The translations under genes and the position numbers were made by a program. From Terriglobia bacterium (GTDB lineage: Bacteria > Acidobacteriota > Terriglobia > Terriglobales > Acidobacteriaceae), in assembly GCA_032252755.1 (NCBI GenBank), contig JAVUPY010000007.1, positions 1 through 64,000 of the forward strand: a DNA stretch of 64,000 nucleotides, in the 5' to 3' direction. This document shows, piece after piece, positions 43,129 to 51,946 of this stretch. The notes under the pieces were generated by a model. The model was given only the letters and a program-made list of their open reading frames with translations, was not told the origin of the DNA and did not search any database. Positions within the stretch are counted from its first letter, which is position 1. Each line of letters opens with the position of its first letter.

Positions 43129-45180
43129 ATGGCACTGCTCGACTCCAAAACCGGAAAAACTATTCGTGACTACTCGACCGAGGAACTCGTCGAGCAGGCG
43201 AAAATCATGCGCGGCTACGACCTTGCAACGCTTTGCTGCGCCGGATCGGGCCACTCCGGCGGCACGCTCTCGATGATGGATATCGTCGCGGCGCTTTATC
43301 TCAAGGTCGCGAACCACGACCCAAAGAATCCAACCTGGGAAGACCGCGACCGCATCATCTGGTCGGGCGGACACAAGGCTCCGGCGCTGTACATTGGTCT
43401 GGCATTCGCGGGCTTCTGCGAAAAGAAAGATACCGCACTGCTGCGGCGACTCTCATCTCCATTCCAGGGACACCCGCATTGGCTCAAACTGCCGGGTGTC
43501 GAGGTATCGTCCGGGTCGCTCGGGCAAGGGCTGTCGATCGCAGTAGGTAACGCTATCGCGGCGAAGCTCGATAAGAAGGACTACCACGTCTTCTGCATCA
43601 TGGGCGACGGTGAGCAGCAGGAAGGCAACGTTTGGGAAGCCGCCATGGAAGCGGCCCATTACAAACTCGATAACCTCGTAGCCATCATCGACAACAACCA
43701 CCTGCAGATCGACGGCAACGTGGCCGACGTAATGAACATCGAGCCGATCGATACGAAATACGAAGCTTTCGGCTGGGAACTCATTCGCATCAATGGCCAC
43801 GACATCAAGCAGGTCCTCTTTGGTCTCGGAGAGGCCAAGCGTCGTAAGAACGGCAAGCCGATCTGCCTGCTCTGCGATACCGTCAAAGGCAAGGGCGTCA
43901 GCTTCATGGAGAACGTCGCCGGGTGGCACGGCAAGGCTCCTAATAAAGAAGAGATGGCGAAGGGCTTGGCGGAACTCGGTGTCGCCGACAAGGTCCCGGT
44001 AGACGAATTATTCGCGCACGCGGCGGCATTCCAGAAAGAAGTCGACAAGAAGCTCGACACCAAGATGCCAAAGTTTAAGAAGAACTACTGGTGGAACGCG
44101 CAGCCCGAGACGATGCAGGTAAAGATGAAGCCGACGCGCATGGGCTTCGGCGAGTCGCTCTCGGAGAACGGCAGCGATCCGCGCGTGGTCTGCCTCGGCC
44201 TCGACATCTCCGGTTCGATTACCATCAGCGAGTTCTACGCGAAACATCCGGAGCGGAAGAACCGCTGGCTGTCGATGGGCATCGCGGAGCAGAGCGCAAC
44301 GGCGGCTTCGGTAGGACTGGCGAAGGAAGGGAAGCTGCCCGTATTCGGCACCTACGGGACGTTTGCCGCGGCACGCAACCTGGACCAGATCCGCGTCTCG
44401 ATCTGCTATGGCAACTTCAACGTGATGATTGCGGGGGCGCACGGCGGCGTCAGCGTTGGCCCCGACGGCGCAACGCACCAGGCGCTCGAAGACCTGTTCG
44501 CCATGTGCGGTCTACCGAACATGAATGTCGTCGTTCCCTGCGACTCTGTGGAGACGAAGAAGGCCACGACGAACCTTCTCTTCGACATCAAGGGACCGAA
44601 GTACATCCGCTTCGCGCGGGAAGCGACTCCGATCGTGACGGACGAAAACACGCCATTCGTTTTCGGCAAAGCCAACGTAACCCGTTTCCGCAGCGAGAAC
44701 GCCGAATTTGCCAAAGCCTTCGAGACGAAGCTCGCGAGCGAGTATCGCAACGAACACGAAGACCTGACGATCGTCGCCTGTGGGCCTATGGTTCCGGAGG
44801 CGATGCGCGCAGCGTGGATACTGAAGAAGGATTTTGGTTATGAGACGCGCATAGTGAACATCCACACTATGAAGCCGATCGACTCGGCGGCAATCGTTCG
44901 CGCAGCGAAAGAAACGGGCGTGGTCGTCACCGCCGAGGAACACCAGATCGGAGCACTGGGCTGGCGCGTCGCGAGCGTAATCACCGAGAGCCCCGAAGTC
45001 TACGGGACGCCCGTGATCACGGGCTACATTGGCGTGAAGGATCGCTTCGGTGACTCCGGCGCGCCGTGGGAACTCGTGAAAGAATTCGAAGTCTCCGCCG
45101 AACACATCGCGCAAAAGGCCGTAGAACTCATGAAGGCGAAAAAGATGGCCACGGAAAAGGAACTGGTGGCTGCGAAGTAA
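43129..45180 (+). CDS. Transketolase
   Basis: The TPP enzyme has 683 residues from the ATG at 43129. GSGHSGGTLSMMDIVAALY is the N-terminal His/TPP loop, IMGDGEQQEGNVWEAAMEAAHYKLDNLVAIIDNN the TPP/Mg motif (GDG...N), and VFGTYGTFAAARNLDQIRVSICYGNFNVMIAGAHGGVSVGPDGATHQALED the pyrimidine-binding domain. It interconverts pentose and triose/hexose phosphates. Both halves are in one chain. A 14-codon upstream extension to 43087 is less likely. A strong terminator follows. Confidence 0.93.
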   Translation: MALLDSKTGKTIRDYSTEELVEQAKIMRGYDLATLCCAGSGHSGGTLSMMDIVAALYLKVANHDPKNPTWEDRDRIIWSGGHKAPALYIGLAFAGFCEKKDTALLRRLSSPFQGHPHWLKLPGVEVSSGSLGQGLSIAVGNAIAAKLDKKDYHVFCIMGDGEQQEGNVWEAAMEAAHYKLDNLVAIIDNNHLQIDGNVADVMNIEPIDTKYEAFGWELIRINGHDIKQVLFGLGEAKRRKNGKPICLLCDTVKGKGVSFMENVAGWHGKAPNKEEMAKGLAELGVADKVPVDELFAHAAAFQKEVDKKLDTKMPKFKKNYWWNAQPETMQVKMKPTRMGFGESLSENGSDPRVVCLGLDISGSITISEFYAKHPERKNRWLSMGIAEQSATAASVGLAKEGKLPVFGTYGTFAAARNLDQIRVSICYGNFNVMIAGAHGGVSVGPDGATHQALEDLFAMCGLPNMNVVVPCDSVETKKATTNLLFDIKGPKYIRFAREATPIVTDENTPFVFGKANVTRFRSENAEFAKAFETKLASEYRNEHEDLTIVACGPMVPEAMRAAWILKKDFGYETRIVNIHTMKPIDSAAIVRAAKETGVVVTAEEHQIGALGWRVASVITESPEVYGTPVITGYIGVKDRFGDSGAPWELVKEFEVSAEHIAQKAVELMKAKKMATEKELVAAK

Positions 45181-45230
45181 TCGGCCGACCGGAGGATCGG
45201 AATTTCCGAAGAGCAAATCCGCAGACTGCA

Positions 45231-45262
45231 GAAGGCTTGTCCCAATGACAGGCCTTCTTTTT
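45231..45262 (+). terminator. Intrinsic terminator of transketolase
   Basis: GAAGGCTTGTC (45231-45241) pairs with GACAGGCCTTC (45247-45257), 11 bp with one G-U pair and a 5-nt loop, followed by TTTTT. Confidence 0.85.
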
Positions 45263-45275
45263 GTATGCTGTTGAA

Positions 45276-45638
45276 ATGGAAAACCTACCGCGGAAGCCGG
45301 TTTCGCGCGACACGGCCGAGCACTACACGTGGGGAGACGGTTGCGACGGGTACTTTCTGCTGAAGCGGCCGGAAGTGCACGTCATCGAGGAGCGGATGCC
45401 GCCCGGGACCAGCGAACAGTCGCACTGGCACGACCGCGCGCGCCAGTTGTTCTATGTGCTCGAAGGCGAATTAACGATGCGATTCGATCATGGCGACGTT
45501 CGTATTTTTCGCGGGGCCTCGCTCGAAATCGAGCCCGGTACCATCCACCAGGCGAGAAACGAAACCGTCGACGACGTGCGTTTTCTCGTCATTTCCGTGC
45601 CGCCGAGCCACGGAGACAGAAAACACGCCGGTAGCTGA
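45276..45638 (+). CDS. Cupin domain protein
   Basis: The small cupin has about 120 residues from the ATG at 45276. The first metal motif is SEQSHWHDRARQLFYVLEGELTMRF (H-x-H...E) and the second is LEIEPGTIHQARN (H). It binds one divalent metal; the substrate is unknown. It begins 13 bp after the transketolase terminator. No clear ribosome binding site was found. Confidence 0.75.
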   Translation: MENLPRKPVSRDTAEHYTWGDGCDGYFLLKRPEVHVIEERMPPGTSEQSHWHDRARQLFYVLEGELTMRFDHGDVRIFRGASLEIEPGTIHQARNETVDDVRFLVISVPPSHGDRKHAGS

Positions 45639-45782
45639 ACTGCCGAAGAAGGTGTGAATGGTGGGATGCGCTGCGAAATTCAACAGCTTTTCAGCACTAA
45701 ATCTCGCCGCTAGATGCGCCCAATTGCCATTCGCTGAAAAGCCGCTTCACCCAAAGTCGTGACTGCGTTCACAGCTTCGAAT

Positions 45783-45863
45783 CCCAATTTGGGAAACAAT
45801 AAGTACCTGATTTGGAGAGATACGTGTGCCTGCTCCGTGCTCGGAGCCTTGGGAAATTCCCAA
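45783..45863. promoter_or_regulatory. Two related dyads upstream of the radical SAM gene
   Basis: CCCAATTTGGG (45783-45793) and TTGGGAAATTCCCAA (45849-45863) are each perfect dyads around one central base, and both are built from the half-site TTGGG/CCCAA. They lie 66 bp apart, upstream of the preferred start at 45888. They could be paired operators for one regulator. Codons of a longer reading frame of the gene also run through them. Confidence 0.35.
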
Positions 45864-45887
45864 AATTCATTACTTGGAGCGTACATC

Positions 45888-47540
45888 TTGAGCACTGCGA
45901 CTTTATCCCCCACGGCCAAGCGGTCGGATCTGAAAGTGATCCAGCCTGAAACGACTTACACGGGCGCGCCGATAAAGAAACTTCAAAAGGGGCTGCCGAA
46001 GAACATCGAGTCGCTGTGCCCCGAATGCGCCAAGGTGATCCCCGCGCGCGAGTTCGAAGAGAACGGGAAGGTCATGATCGAGAAAACCTGCCCCGAGCAC
46101 GGCTACTTCAAAGACTGCGTCATGTCGGACGTCGACATCTACCTCAAGATTGAGGAATGGGAGTTTGGCGACAACCGTGGCCTGCAGAATCCTGCCATCA
46201 ACAAGGGCGCCGAGTCAGTCTGCCCAGACGATTGCGGCATGTGCTCGCTGCACACCTCGCACACCGCGCTGGCGAACGTCGACCTGACGAACCGCTGCAA
46301 CCTGACCTGCCCGGTGTGTTTCGCCAACGCGAACGCCGCAGGGTATCTCTACGAGCCCGATATGGACCAGATTCGGGTGATGCTCCAGGCATTACGCGAC
46401 GAGAAGCCGGTCGATGGGCGCGTCGTTCAGTTCTCGGGCGGTGAGCCGACCATCCATCCAAAATTTGTTGAGATTCTCGCGATGGCGAAGCAGATGGGCT
46501 TCACACATCTTCAGGCGGCGACCAACGGAATCCTCTTCGCCGCGAGCCAGGAATTCACCACGCGCTGCAAAGAAGCCGGCCTCTCCACCTTATATCTGCA
46601 ATTCGATGGCGTGACCGACGACGTCTATCGCAGGACGCGTGGCGAGCCGCTTTTCGAAAAGAAGATGCAGTGCATCGCGCACTGCCGCAAAGCCGGAATC
46701 AAGATCGTCTTCGTGCCGACGATCGTGAAGGGGCTCAACGATCACGAACTCGGCGACATTCTCCAGGTCGCCATCAACAACGTCGACACTGTGAGCGGCA
46801 TCAGTTTCCAGCCGGTGGCGTTCACTGGCCGCATCTCGCGTCGCGAGCTCGAAGAGAAGCGCTTCACCCTGACCGACCTGGCGCACGCCCTGGCCGACCA
46901 GACCGGCATGTTCAATCACTACGACGACTGGTTCCCTCTCTCCAGCGTGACGCCTTTCAGCAAGCTGAAGGCGAAGCTGGAAGCCCGCGAGGTGCCGACC
47001 ATCAGCTGCCATCCGCACTGCTCGCTCGGCACCTACATGTTCGTGGACGAGAAGTCGCGCAAGGCGGTCCCGGTCACCCAGTTCGTCGATATTCCGGCAA
47101 TGCTGCAGGATATCGAGGAATTATCCAAGAAAGCGGGCAGTGGGCTCATGAAGTACTACCACGGTTCCAAGGCTTGGTTGGCGCTGCATCGGCATTTCAA
47201 GCCGGAGTTCGCGCCACCCGGATTGACCTTTCAGAAGTTCCTCGACACGCTCCAGGGCCTTACCGACAAAAAGCTCGGCCGCGACGGCATGGACGGCACA
47301 TTCACATACCGCACGCTGCTGGTCGCCGGCATGCACTTCATGGATCTCTACAACTACGACGTCGAGCGCGTGAAGCGATGTGTCATTCACTACGCCGCGC
47401 CCGACGGCAAGCTGTACCCGTTCTGCACCTACAACTCGGGTCCGACCTACCGCGAGAAGATCGAGAAGCAGTTCTCGGTTCCCTTCGAAGCGCAGTTGAA
47501 GCGGTTCGGCGGAAACGGAAATGGCTGCGGAGGCTGCTGA
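45888..47540 (+). CDS. Tes/MJ0619-type radical SAM protein, putative membrane-spanning lipid synthase
   Basis: This radical SAM enzyme joins lipid alkyl chains tail to tail in the archaeal family (tetraether lipid synthase). Visible: an N-terminal Cys site (CPEC and CPEHG), VCPDDCGMCSLHTSH, the SAM cluster NRCNLTCPVCFANAN (C-x3-C-x2-C), FSGGEPT, a further CHPHCSLG and C-terminal CTYNSGPTYREKIEKQF and a final CGGC. The multiple Cys sites match the three-cluster arrangement of Tes. I prefer the TTG at 45888 (about 550 residues) with GGAG eight bases upstream; the frame is open to 45759. Acidobacteriota make iso-diabolic acid and branched tetraethers, so a role there is likely. Confidence 0.75.
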   Translation: MSTATLSPTAKRSDLKVIQPETTYTGAPIKKLQKGLPKNIESLCPECAKVIPAREFEENGKVMIEKTCPEHGYFKDCVMSDVDIYLKIEEWEFGDNRGLQNPAINKGAESVCPDDCGMCSLHTSHTALANVDLTNRCNLTCPVCFANANAAGYLYEPDMDQIRVMLQALRDEKPVDGRVVQFSGGEPTIHPKFVEILAMAKQMGFTHLQAATNGILFAASQEFTTRCKEAGLSTLYLQFDGVTDDVYRRTRGEPLFEKKMQCIAHCRKAGIKIVFVPTIVKGLNDHELGDILQVAINNVDTVSGISFQPVAFTGRISRRELEEKRFTLTDLAHALADQTGMFNHYDDWFPLSSVTPFSKLKAKLEAREVPTISCHPHCSLGTYMFVDEKSRKAVPVTQFVDIPAMLQDIEELSKKAGSGLMKYYHGSKAWLALHRHFKPEFAPPGLTFQKFLDTLQGLTDKKLGRDGMDGTFTYRTLLVAGMHFMDLYNYDVERVKRCVIHYAAPDGKLYPFCTYNSGPTYREKIEKQFSVPFEAQLKRFGGNGNGCGGC

Positions 47541-47577
47541 AACGGCCAGGTAAGAAACTGAACAGTTAAGCGAAAAG

Positions 47578-47602
47578 CGCCCTCCGACCGGGGGGCGTTC
47601 TT
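47578..47602 (+). terminator. Terminator of the radical SAM gene
   Basis: CGCCCTCC (47578-47585) and GGGGGGCG (47590-47597) form an 8-bp stem with one G-U pair and a 4-nt loop, followed by TTCTTATT. Confidence 0.65.
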
Positions 47603-47631
47603 ATTGTATCTGCTAAGTTACAATGCCCATC

Positions 47632-48093
47632 ATGACCAAGAGTCCGCGCTACGTCGCAACCTTTGTAATCCTGTGTTGCGTCATCACCTCTACCGCTTGT
47701 ACCAAGTGGGGCGAGAAGAAGAACGCCAATTGGCACCAGGCGACATCGGGCGAACGGCTCGTCAATCTATTCTGGAACGATGTACAGCATAAGAAATGGC
47801 AGGAACTGGACAGGCATGTGGGGCCGGAGTTCCTGGGCACCAACCAGTTGCTCACCTTGGACAAACCGGCGCTGCTCGATCACCTGTCACATCTCAACGT
47901 CGATCACTTCCAGATCGGCGAGGTTCAGACCCGTCCGGCCGGCAATGACCTTCTCGTCAGCTACGTCATCACGCTACGAATGAAATCGGCCAGCGGCCCG
48001 GGTCCCGAAATGCGGCTGCGAATGCTTTCCGTGTGGCAGGAACTGAAGCATGGCTGGGTCGTAGTCGCCATGTCATCCTCGCCGATACAGTAG
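47632..48093 (+). CDS. Predicted lipoprotein, NTF2/DUF4440-like
   Basis: The lipoprotein has about 153 residues. The signal ends in a lipobox STAC (VILCCVITSTAC). The rest is one small domain: WHQATSGERLVNLFWNDVQHKKWQELDRHVGPEF, VDHFQIGEVQTRPAGNDLLVSYVITLR and MLSVWQELKHGWVVVAMS, an alpha-plus-beta cone like the DUF4440/NTF2 fold. Ligand unknown. An in-frame ATG nine bases upstream also exists. Confidence 0.6.
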   Translation: MTKSPRYVATFVILCCVITSTACTKWGEKKNANWHQATSGERLVNLFWNDVQHKKWQELDRHVGPEFLGTNQLLTLDKPALLDHLSHLNVDHFQIGEVQTRPAGNDLLVSYVITLRMKSASGPGPEMRLRMLSVWQELKHGWVVVAMSSSPIQ

Positions 48094-48121
48094 AAACTCA
48101 CCGATCATCTTATTTCCTAAA

Positions 48122-48140
48122 ATGTAACAAAAAGTTACAT
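48122..48140. promoter_or_regulatory. Inverted repeat upstream of the pilin operon
   Basis: ATGTAAC and GTTACAT are a perfect 7-bp inverted repeat with spacer AAAAA. It lies 29 bp after the lipoprotein stop and about 85 bp before the sigma-54 element, a distance at which an activator (NtrC/PilR-type) binding site could sit. Confidence 0.35.
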
Positions 48141-48225
48141 GCTGGTTGGCGTCATCCTTTCCGAAATCTTTCAAATGCTCCCCTAAGCCATTGTTAATAC
48201 AGGTACCTATCCTTAGGTAATCTGG

Positions 48226-48241
48226 TGGAACTCTGCTTGCA
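48226..48241 (+). promoter_or_regulatory. Sigma-54 promoter of the minor pilin operon
   Basis: TGGAACTCTGCTTGCA matches the -24/-12 consensus TGGCACG-N4-TTGCW at 10 of 12 defined positions, with the exact GG-N10-GC spacing. It lies 61 bp before the first pilin ATG. Pilin genes under RpoN with a PilR-type activator are well known. Confidence 0.75.
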
Positions 48242-48302
48242 CAGGTACAACTAGTCTGGGCCGAAGTCCGGTCTGAGATCGCTGTTGGAAGAGAGCTTCA
48301 CG

Positions 48303-48854
48303 ATGCAGAAATTCGAAGTGGAAGGTCGGCGTGGATTCACCCTGCTGGAACTGGTCGTGGTAGTTGCGATCATGCTCGCCATTGCAGCTTATGCCATTCC
48401 GAACGTGCTCAGGGCGATGGCTGACTACAAGCTGAAGAACACGATGATGCAGGTAGCGGCAATCTGTCAGCAACAGCGAATGCAGGCCGTGCGAACCAAC
48501 AGCACATTGCAGGTAAACAGTGCGGCACTCGCCAGTGCGCTTCCGAGGGGCGTCACCGCATTCGCCACCGGCGCGCCTACGTTGGACCCAAGTACTTTTT
48601 CGGGTTCAAGTGCTTATGAACCCGAAGTCGCGACTGTACCTGTTCAGTTCAATTCCCGTGGCCTGCCCTGCGTGGGCACTGCCAGCGCCTGTTCGAACTG
48701 GGATACGTCCGGCAAGGGCCAGCAAGTTGGCTTCCTGATCTATTTCAAGATGGACAAAACCATGGGCGGAACCGGCTGGGGAGCTATCACGATTATGCCC
48801 GCTGGACGAATCAATACCTGGTTTTATGACGGCGCCAGTTACGAAAAGATGTGA
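48303..48854 (+). CDS. Type IV minor pilin, GspH/FimT-like
   Basis: This 183-residue prepilin has a short charged leader, MQKFEVEGRRG, a type IV signal FTLLELVVVVAIMLAIAAYAIPNVL (cleavage after Gly, +5 Glu) and a C-terminal head domain, with a disulfide possible in CVGTASAC. It is the first gene of a five-gene operon that starts from the sigma-54 element and continues with PilV, PilW and PilX-like genes. Minor pilins prime pilus assembly. Confidence 0.8.
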   Translation: MQKFEVEGRRGFTLLELVVVVAIMLAIAAYAIPNVLRAMADYKLKNTMMQVAAICQQQRMQAVRTNSTLQVNSAALASALPRGVTAFATGAPTLDPSTFSGSSAYEPEVATVPVQFNSRGLPCVGTASACSNWDTSGKGQQVGFLIYFKMDKTMGGTGWGAITIMPAGRINTWFYDGASYEKM

Positions 48855-48861
48855 GGCTGCA

Positions 48862-49452
48862 ATGCGAATGAACCTGCGGAGAAAAGCACACACGATGCGC
48901 AGTCAGCGGGGCATGACGCTGATCGAGTTGATGATTGCCCTGACGGTACTCACGGTTGGCCTCGCAGCGCTCCTGGGGTTGTTAATGACCGCGATCGCCA
49001 GCAATAACCGCAACCAACTCGACACAGGAGCGACTCTTGCGGCACAGGCGGTACTGGAATCCATCGCGGCACAACCTGGTGGAAACGATATAACCATGAC
49101 CGACTGTGCGGGAAATGTGTACACCGTAAAGACTGCTCCGGATAACACCGTCACGGTTGCTCCGAACAGCAGTACCACGGTGCCGCCCGGCAACGTGGAC
49201 TTTACTCAGTCTCGCTCGGGCATAACGACTGGATATTCGATGTACTACGTGAGTTGCGGCACCGGCGGACAGCAATCTACGTACGATATTCGTTGGAACA
49301 TCCAGACAATCGCGAGTGGGACCGGCTATTCGGAAAAGCTGATTACCGTGGGCGCCGCGCAAACAGCAGCTGCGAATGCCCAGGGGACGTCGGCACAGGC
49401 GCAATTTCTGATTCCAGTAACACTGCGGACCATCTCGGCGACGGGCAATTGA
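48862..49452 (+). CDS. PilV-like minor pilin
   Basis: The prepilin has about 196 residues from the ATG at 48862. A basic leader (RRKAHTMRSQRG) precedes MTLIELMIALTVLTVGLAALLGLL (Glu+5 present), followed by QLDTGATLAAQAVLESIAAQP and a beta-rich C-terminal head with two Cys. The position between FimT- and PilW-like genes is that of PilV. It begins seven bases after the previous stop. Confidence 0.75.
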   Translation: MRMNLRRKAHTMRSQRGMTLIELMIALTVLTVGLAALLGLLMTAIASNNRNQLDTGATLAAQAVLESIAAQPGGNDITMTDCAGNVYTVKTAPDNTVTVAPNSSTTVPPGNVDFTQSRSGITTGYSMYYVSCGTGGQQSTYDIRWNIQTIASGTGYSEKLITVGAAQTAAANAQGTSAQAQFLIPVTLRTISATGN

Positions 49453-49459
49453 GGTATTT

Positions 49460-50254
49460 ATGACGAAACGAATCCGAAACATGAATGCCGGCTTTTCCCT
49501 CCTGGAAATGGTCTTTGTTGTTGCCATTCTGATGCTGGTGATGGCAGTAGTTTTCCGGCAAATCGTGCTCGTACAGAAACGTTCCCGCACAGAAGAAACC
49601 AAAGTGGATGTGACGCAGGAATCGCGGGAATTCGTGGACCAGCTCGTACGAGATGTGCACAGTATCGGCTACCCGACAACGAAGATGTACAGCTCAGTCC
49701 CGACTAATAGTTCAACAATTGCGGCAGGTATGGTGAAGGCCGCCTATGACGAGCTCTGGTTCGAAGGCGACGTCGACGGCGACGGCTATGTTGATGTTAT
49801 CGACTACAAACTGCAGGCCGACGCGGATGGGAACTGCCCCTGCACGATTTCGCGAAGCCAAACCAGTAAGACTAACGTTACCTCGATGAATCAGAGTCAC
49901 GAGAATTACTACACGGCTGTGAGCGGGGTGATCAATAGCGGTGGCGCCGATGGCGGAGCTTCGAATACGCCGGCGTACACGATTTCTGGAACCACCGCTG
50001 CCGGCGGTTCCACCGTGTCGAATGACACGGTCTATTCGACATACAAGAATGCGAACCTGTTCACGTATTACGACGCGCTGGGAAACGAGATTTCGCCGGC
50101 GGATTTGAGCACAACACAGGGACAGCAGAATCTTCCCCAAATACGTTCAATCCGGATCAACTTAAACGTACTGGCGAGCCGGTCAGACTTACAGACCGGC
50201 AAAAAACCAGTGATGTCGTATTCGGCGGCTGTGCGCCTGCCGAACCAACAGTAG
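49460..50254 (+). CDS. PilW-like minor pilin with calcium-binding-type loop
   Basis: In this 264-residue prepilin the leader MTKRIRNMNAG precedes FSLLEMVFVVAILMLVMAVVFRQIV. The head contains DVDGDGYVDVID, which reads as an EF-hand/dockerin-type Ca loop, and a CPC pair. The order fits PilW. It starts seven bases after the PilV-like gene. A Ca-binding loop in a minor pilin could tie adhesion or assembly to calcium. Confidence 0.75.
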   Translation: MTKRIRNMNAGFSLLEMVFVVAILMLVMAVVFRQIVLVQKRSRTEETKVDVTQESREFVDQLVRDVHSIGYPTTKMYSSVPTNSSTIAAGMVKAAYDELWFEGDVDGDGYVDVIDYKLQADADGNCPCTISRSQTSKTNVTSMNQSHENYYTAVSGVINSGGADGGASNTPAYTISGTTAAGGSTVSNDTVYSTYKNANLFTYYDALGNEISPADLSTTQGQQNLPQIRSIRINLNVLASRSDLQTGKKPVMSYSAAVRLPNQQ

Positions 50255-50264
50255 AGGAGGCGGC

Positions 50265-51938
50265 ATGACGAACTCGACAGGAACTCCCAAGAAGAAACGC
50301 AAAGAGAAAGGCATTGCGCTGCTGATTGTGATTTTCGCGCTGCTGCTGGTGACGGGCATTGCCCTGGCGATGATGTCGACCTCGGATACGGAATCGCAGA
50401 TCAACCGGAACTATCGCGATTCGCAGAAGGCTTATTTCGCGGCACTGGCCGGTATCCAGGAAGCGCGTGTCCGCCTCCTGACTGACTCATCGGTGGCGCC
50501 GTCGGGAGCTCCTTCGGCGTCGAACAACATGAGCGCGATTTATATCTTGAACCCCAATGCCATTGACGCCACAAGTGATATTCGGCCCTGGGATACCTCG
50601 AACAAGTTCTTTGACGACGAACTCTGCCACGAATTCTTGCCTGGACTTTATGTCATCGGCGACAACTCGGCTACTCCGAATCTCGGGTGCCAGCAGTCGC
50701 CGGGCACAACCGGTTGGTATACACCCCGAGACAGTAGCGATCCGAACCGAGGAACCTCGGCTGCACTGGATCTCAAATGGGTACGCATTACACCGAAGGA
50801 AAATCGGTCGGCTGGATTTACTTCCGACACTCTGAATTACCGGGTGGCAAGTTCCCTTTATGACAGTCTCAGCTCAGCGACGTGGGACCCGATCTGCTGG
50901 GATGGCAAGGAGCAGGTTCCTTTGAACACGGTGCCGGGGATGACCAGTTGTAAGGACGAAAGTCAGGGCAAGTATTGGGAACCGGTTTACCGAATCGTTT
51001 CGCTCGCTCAGACGAGTTCGGCAGGCTTTGGAACTGGCTCGCGACGAATGGTCATCGCCGAAGTGGCAAAGACTCCGCCACTGGTCACGAACGCTGCCGT
51101 CGATTCGCAGGACCACGTGACGCTCAACGGTCAACTGAATGTCAACGGGTTTGATAGCTGTACCTGCGACATGAATTACAGTAAGAACAACGGCTATGTC
51201 ACCACGAACTGTACGACTACCACGGTTGGAGGCGTGCAGACGACGACATGTCCGAACCGGACACCGTACACTTGCGACAACTCAAAATACGCAATCTATG
51301 CCTCGGGAACGATTGACAAGGCGACGAGTTCTGAAAATCTGGTTGCGGGTACGAACCCTGCTGTGGTTCAGAACCAGCCGTGGATCTATGACATCAATGA
51401 CTATATCAACACCTACAAGCAGGGAGCGGTCTCTGTAACTGGTTCTCCTTACAACTACACCTGCACTGCTCCGACGTATGACAGTAATGGAAACCTGATC
51501 AGCAATGGCACGTGCGGTACAGAGTCAAGCCAGACCTTCGGTATCCCGCCAAATTTCCCATTGAGCTATAACTCGGACGGAACTCTGAATACATCAGGAC
51601 AGACGCCCTCCCCCTACAACCAAGTTACCTATGTTCCCGGCGATCTCCAATTGACGAGCAGTTCCCAGGGGAACGGAATCCTTATCGTGGACGGCGATCT
51701 CGACATCCACGGTGGCTTGAATTTCTACGGCCTCATCCTGGTGAAGGGCGTGGTTAAGTTTACGGGTGGTGGCTCCGATCACACCAACATTATCGGCGCA
51801 GTGCTCGCCGGGCAAGAATCATACGTCGACAACACCCTCGGCGGCAGTGCCGTGATCAACTTCAATTCTTGCGCCCTCAAACAGAACCAGATTCCGCAGC
51901 CGCCGCGACTGCTGAGTATTCGAGAGGCGACCTACTAG
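50265..51938 (+). CDS. PilX-like pilus assembly protein
   Basis: In this 557-residue protein a cytoplasmic KKKRKEKG leader is followed by the hydrophobic IALLIVIFALLLVTGIALAMMSTSDTESQINRNYRDSQKAYFAALAGIQEARVRLL, the PilX N-terminal signature. The large C-terminal region is Thr/Ser/Asn-rich, has Cys pairs (DSCTCDMNY, TYTCDNSKY), and a right-handed repeat-like LQLTSSSQGNGILIVDGDLDIHGGLNFYGLILVKGVVKF near the end, like adhesin beta-helix. GAGGAGGCGGC precedes the ATG. No PilY1 is found downstream. Confidence 0.7.
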   Translation: MTNSTGTPKKKRKEKGIALLIVIFALLLVTGIALAMMSTSDTESQINRNYRDSQKAYFAALAGIQEARVRLLTDSSVAPSGAPSASNNMSAIYILNPNAIDATSDIRPWDTSNKFFDDELCHEFLPGLYVIGDNSATPNLGCQQSPGTTGWYTPRDSSDPNRGTSAALDLKWVRITPKENRSAGFTSDTLNYRVASSLYDSLSSATWDPICWDGKEQVPLNTVPGMTSCKDESQGKYWEPVYRIVSLAQTSSAGFGTGSRRMVIAEVAKTPPLVTNAAVDSQDHVTLNGQLNVNGFDSCTCDMNYSKNNGYVTTNCTTTTVGGVQTTTCPNRTPYTCDNSKYAIYASGTIDKATSSENLVAGTNPAVVQNQPWIYDINDYINTYKQGAVSVTGSPYNYTCTAPTYDSNGNLISNGTCGTESSQTFGIPPNFPLSYNSDGTLNTSGQTPSPYNQVTYVPGDLQLTSSSQGNGILIVDGDLDIHGGLNFYGLILVKGVVKFTGGGSDHTNIIGAVLAGQESYVDNTLGGSAVINFNSCALKQNQIPQPPRLLSIREATY

Positions 51939-51946
51939 AGGTGATT

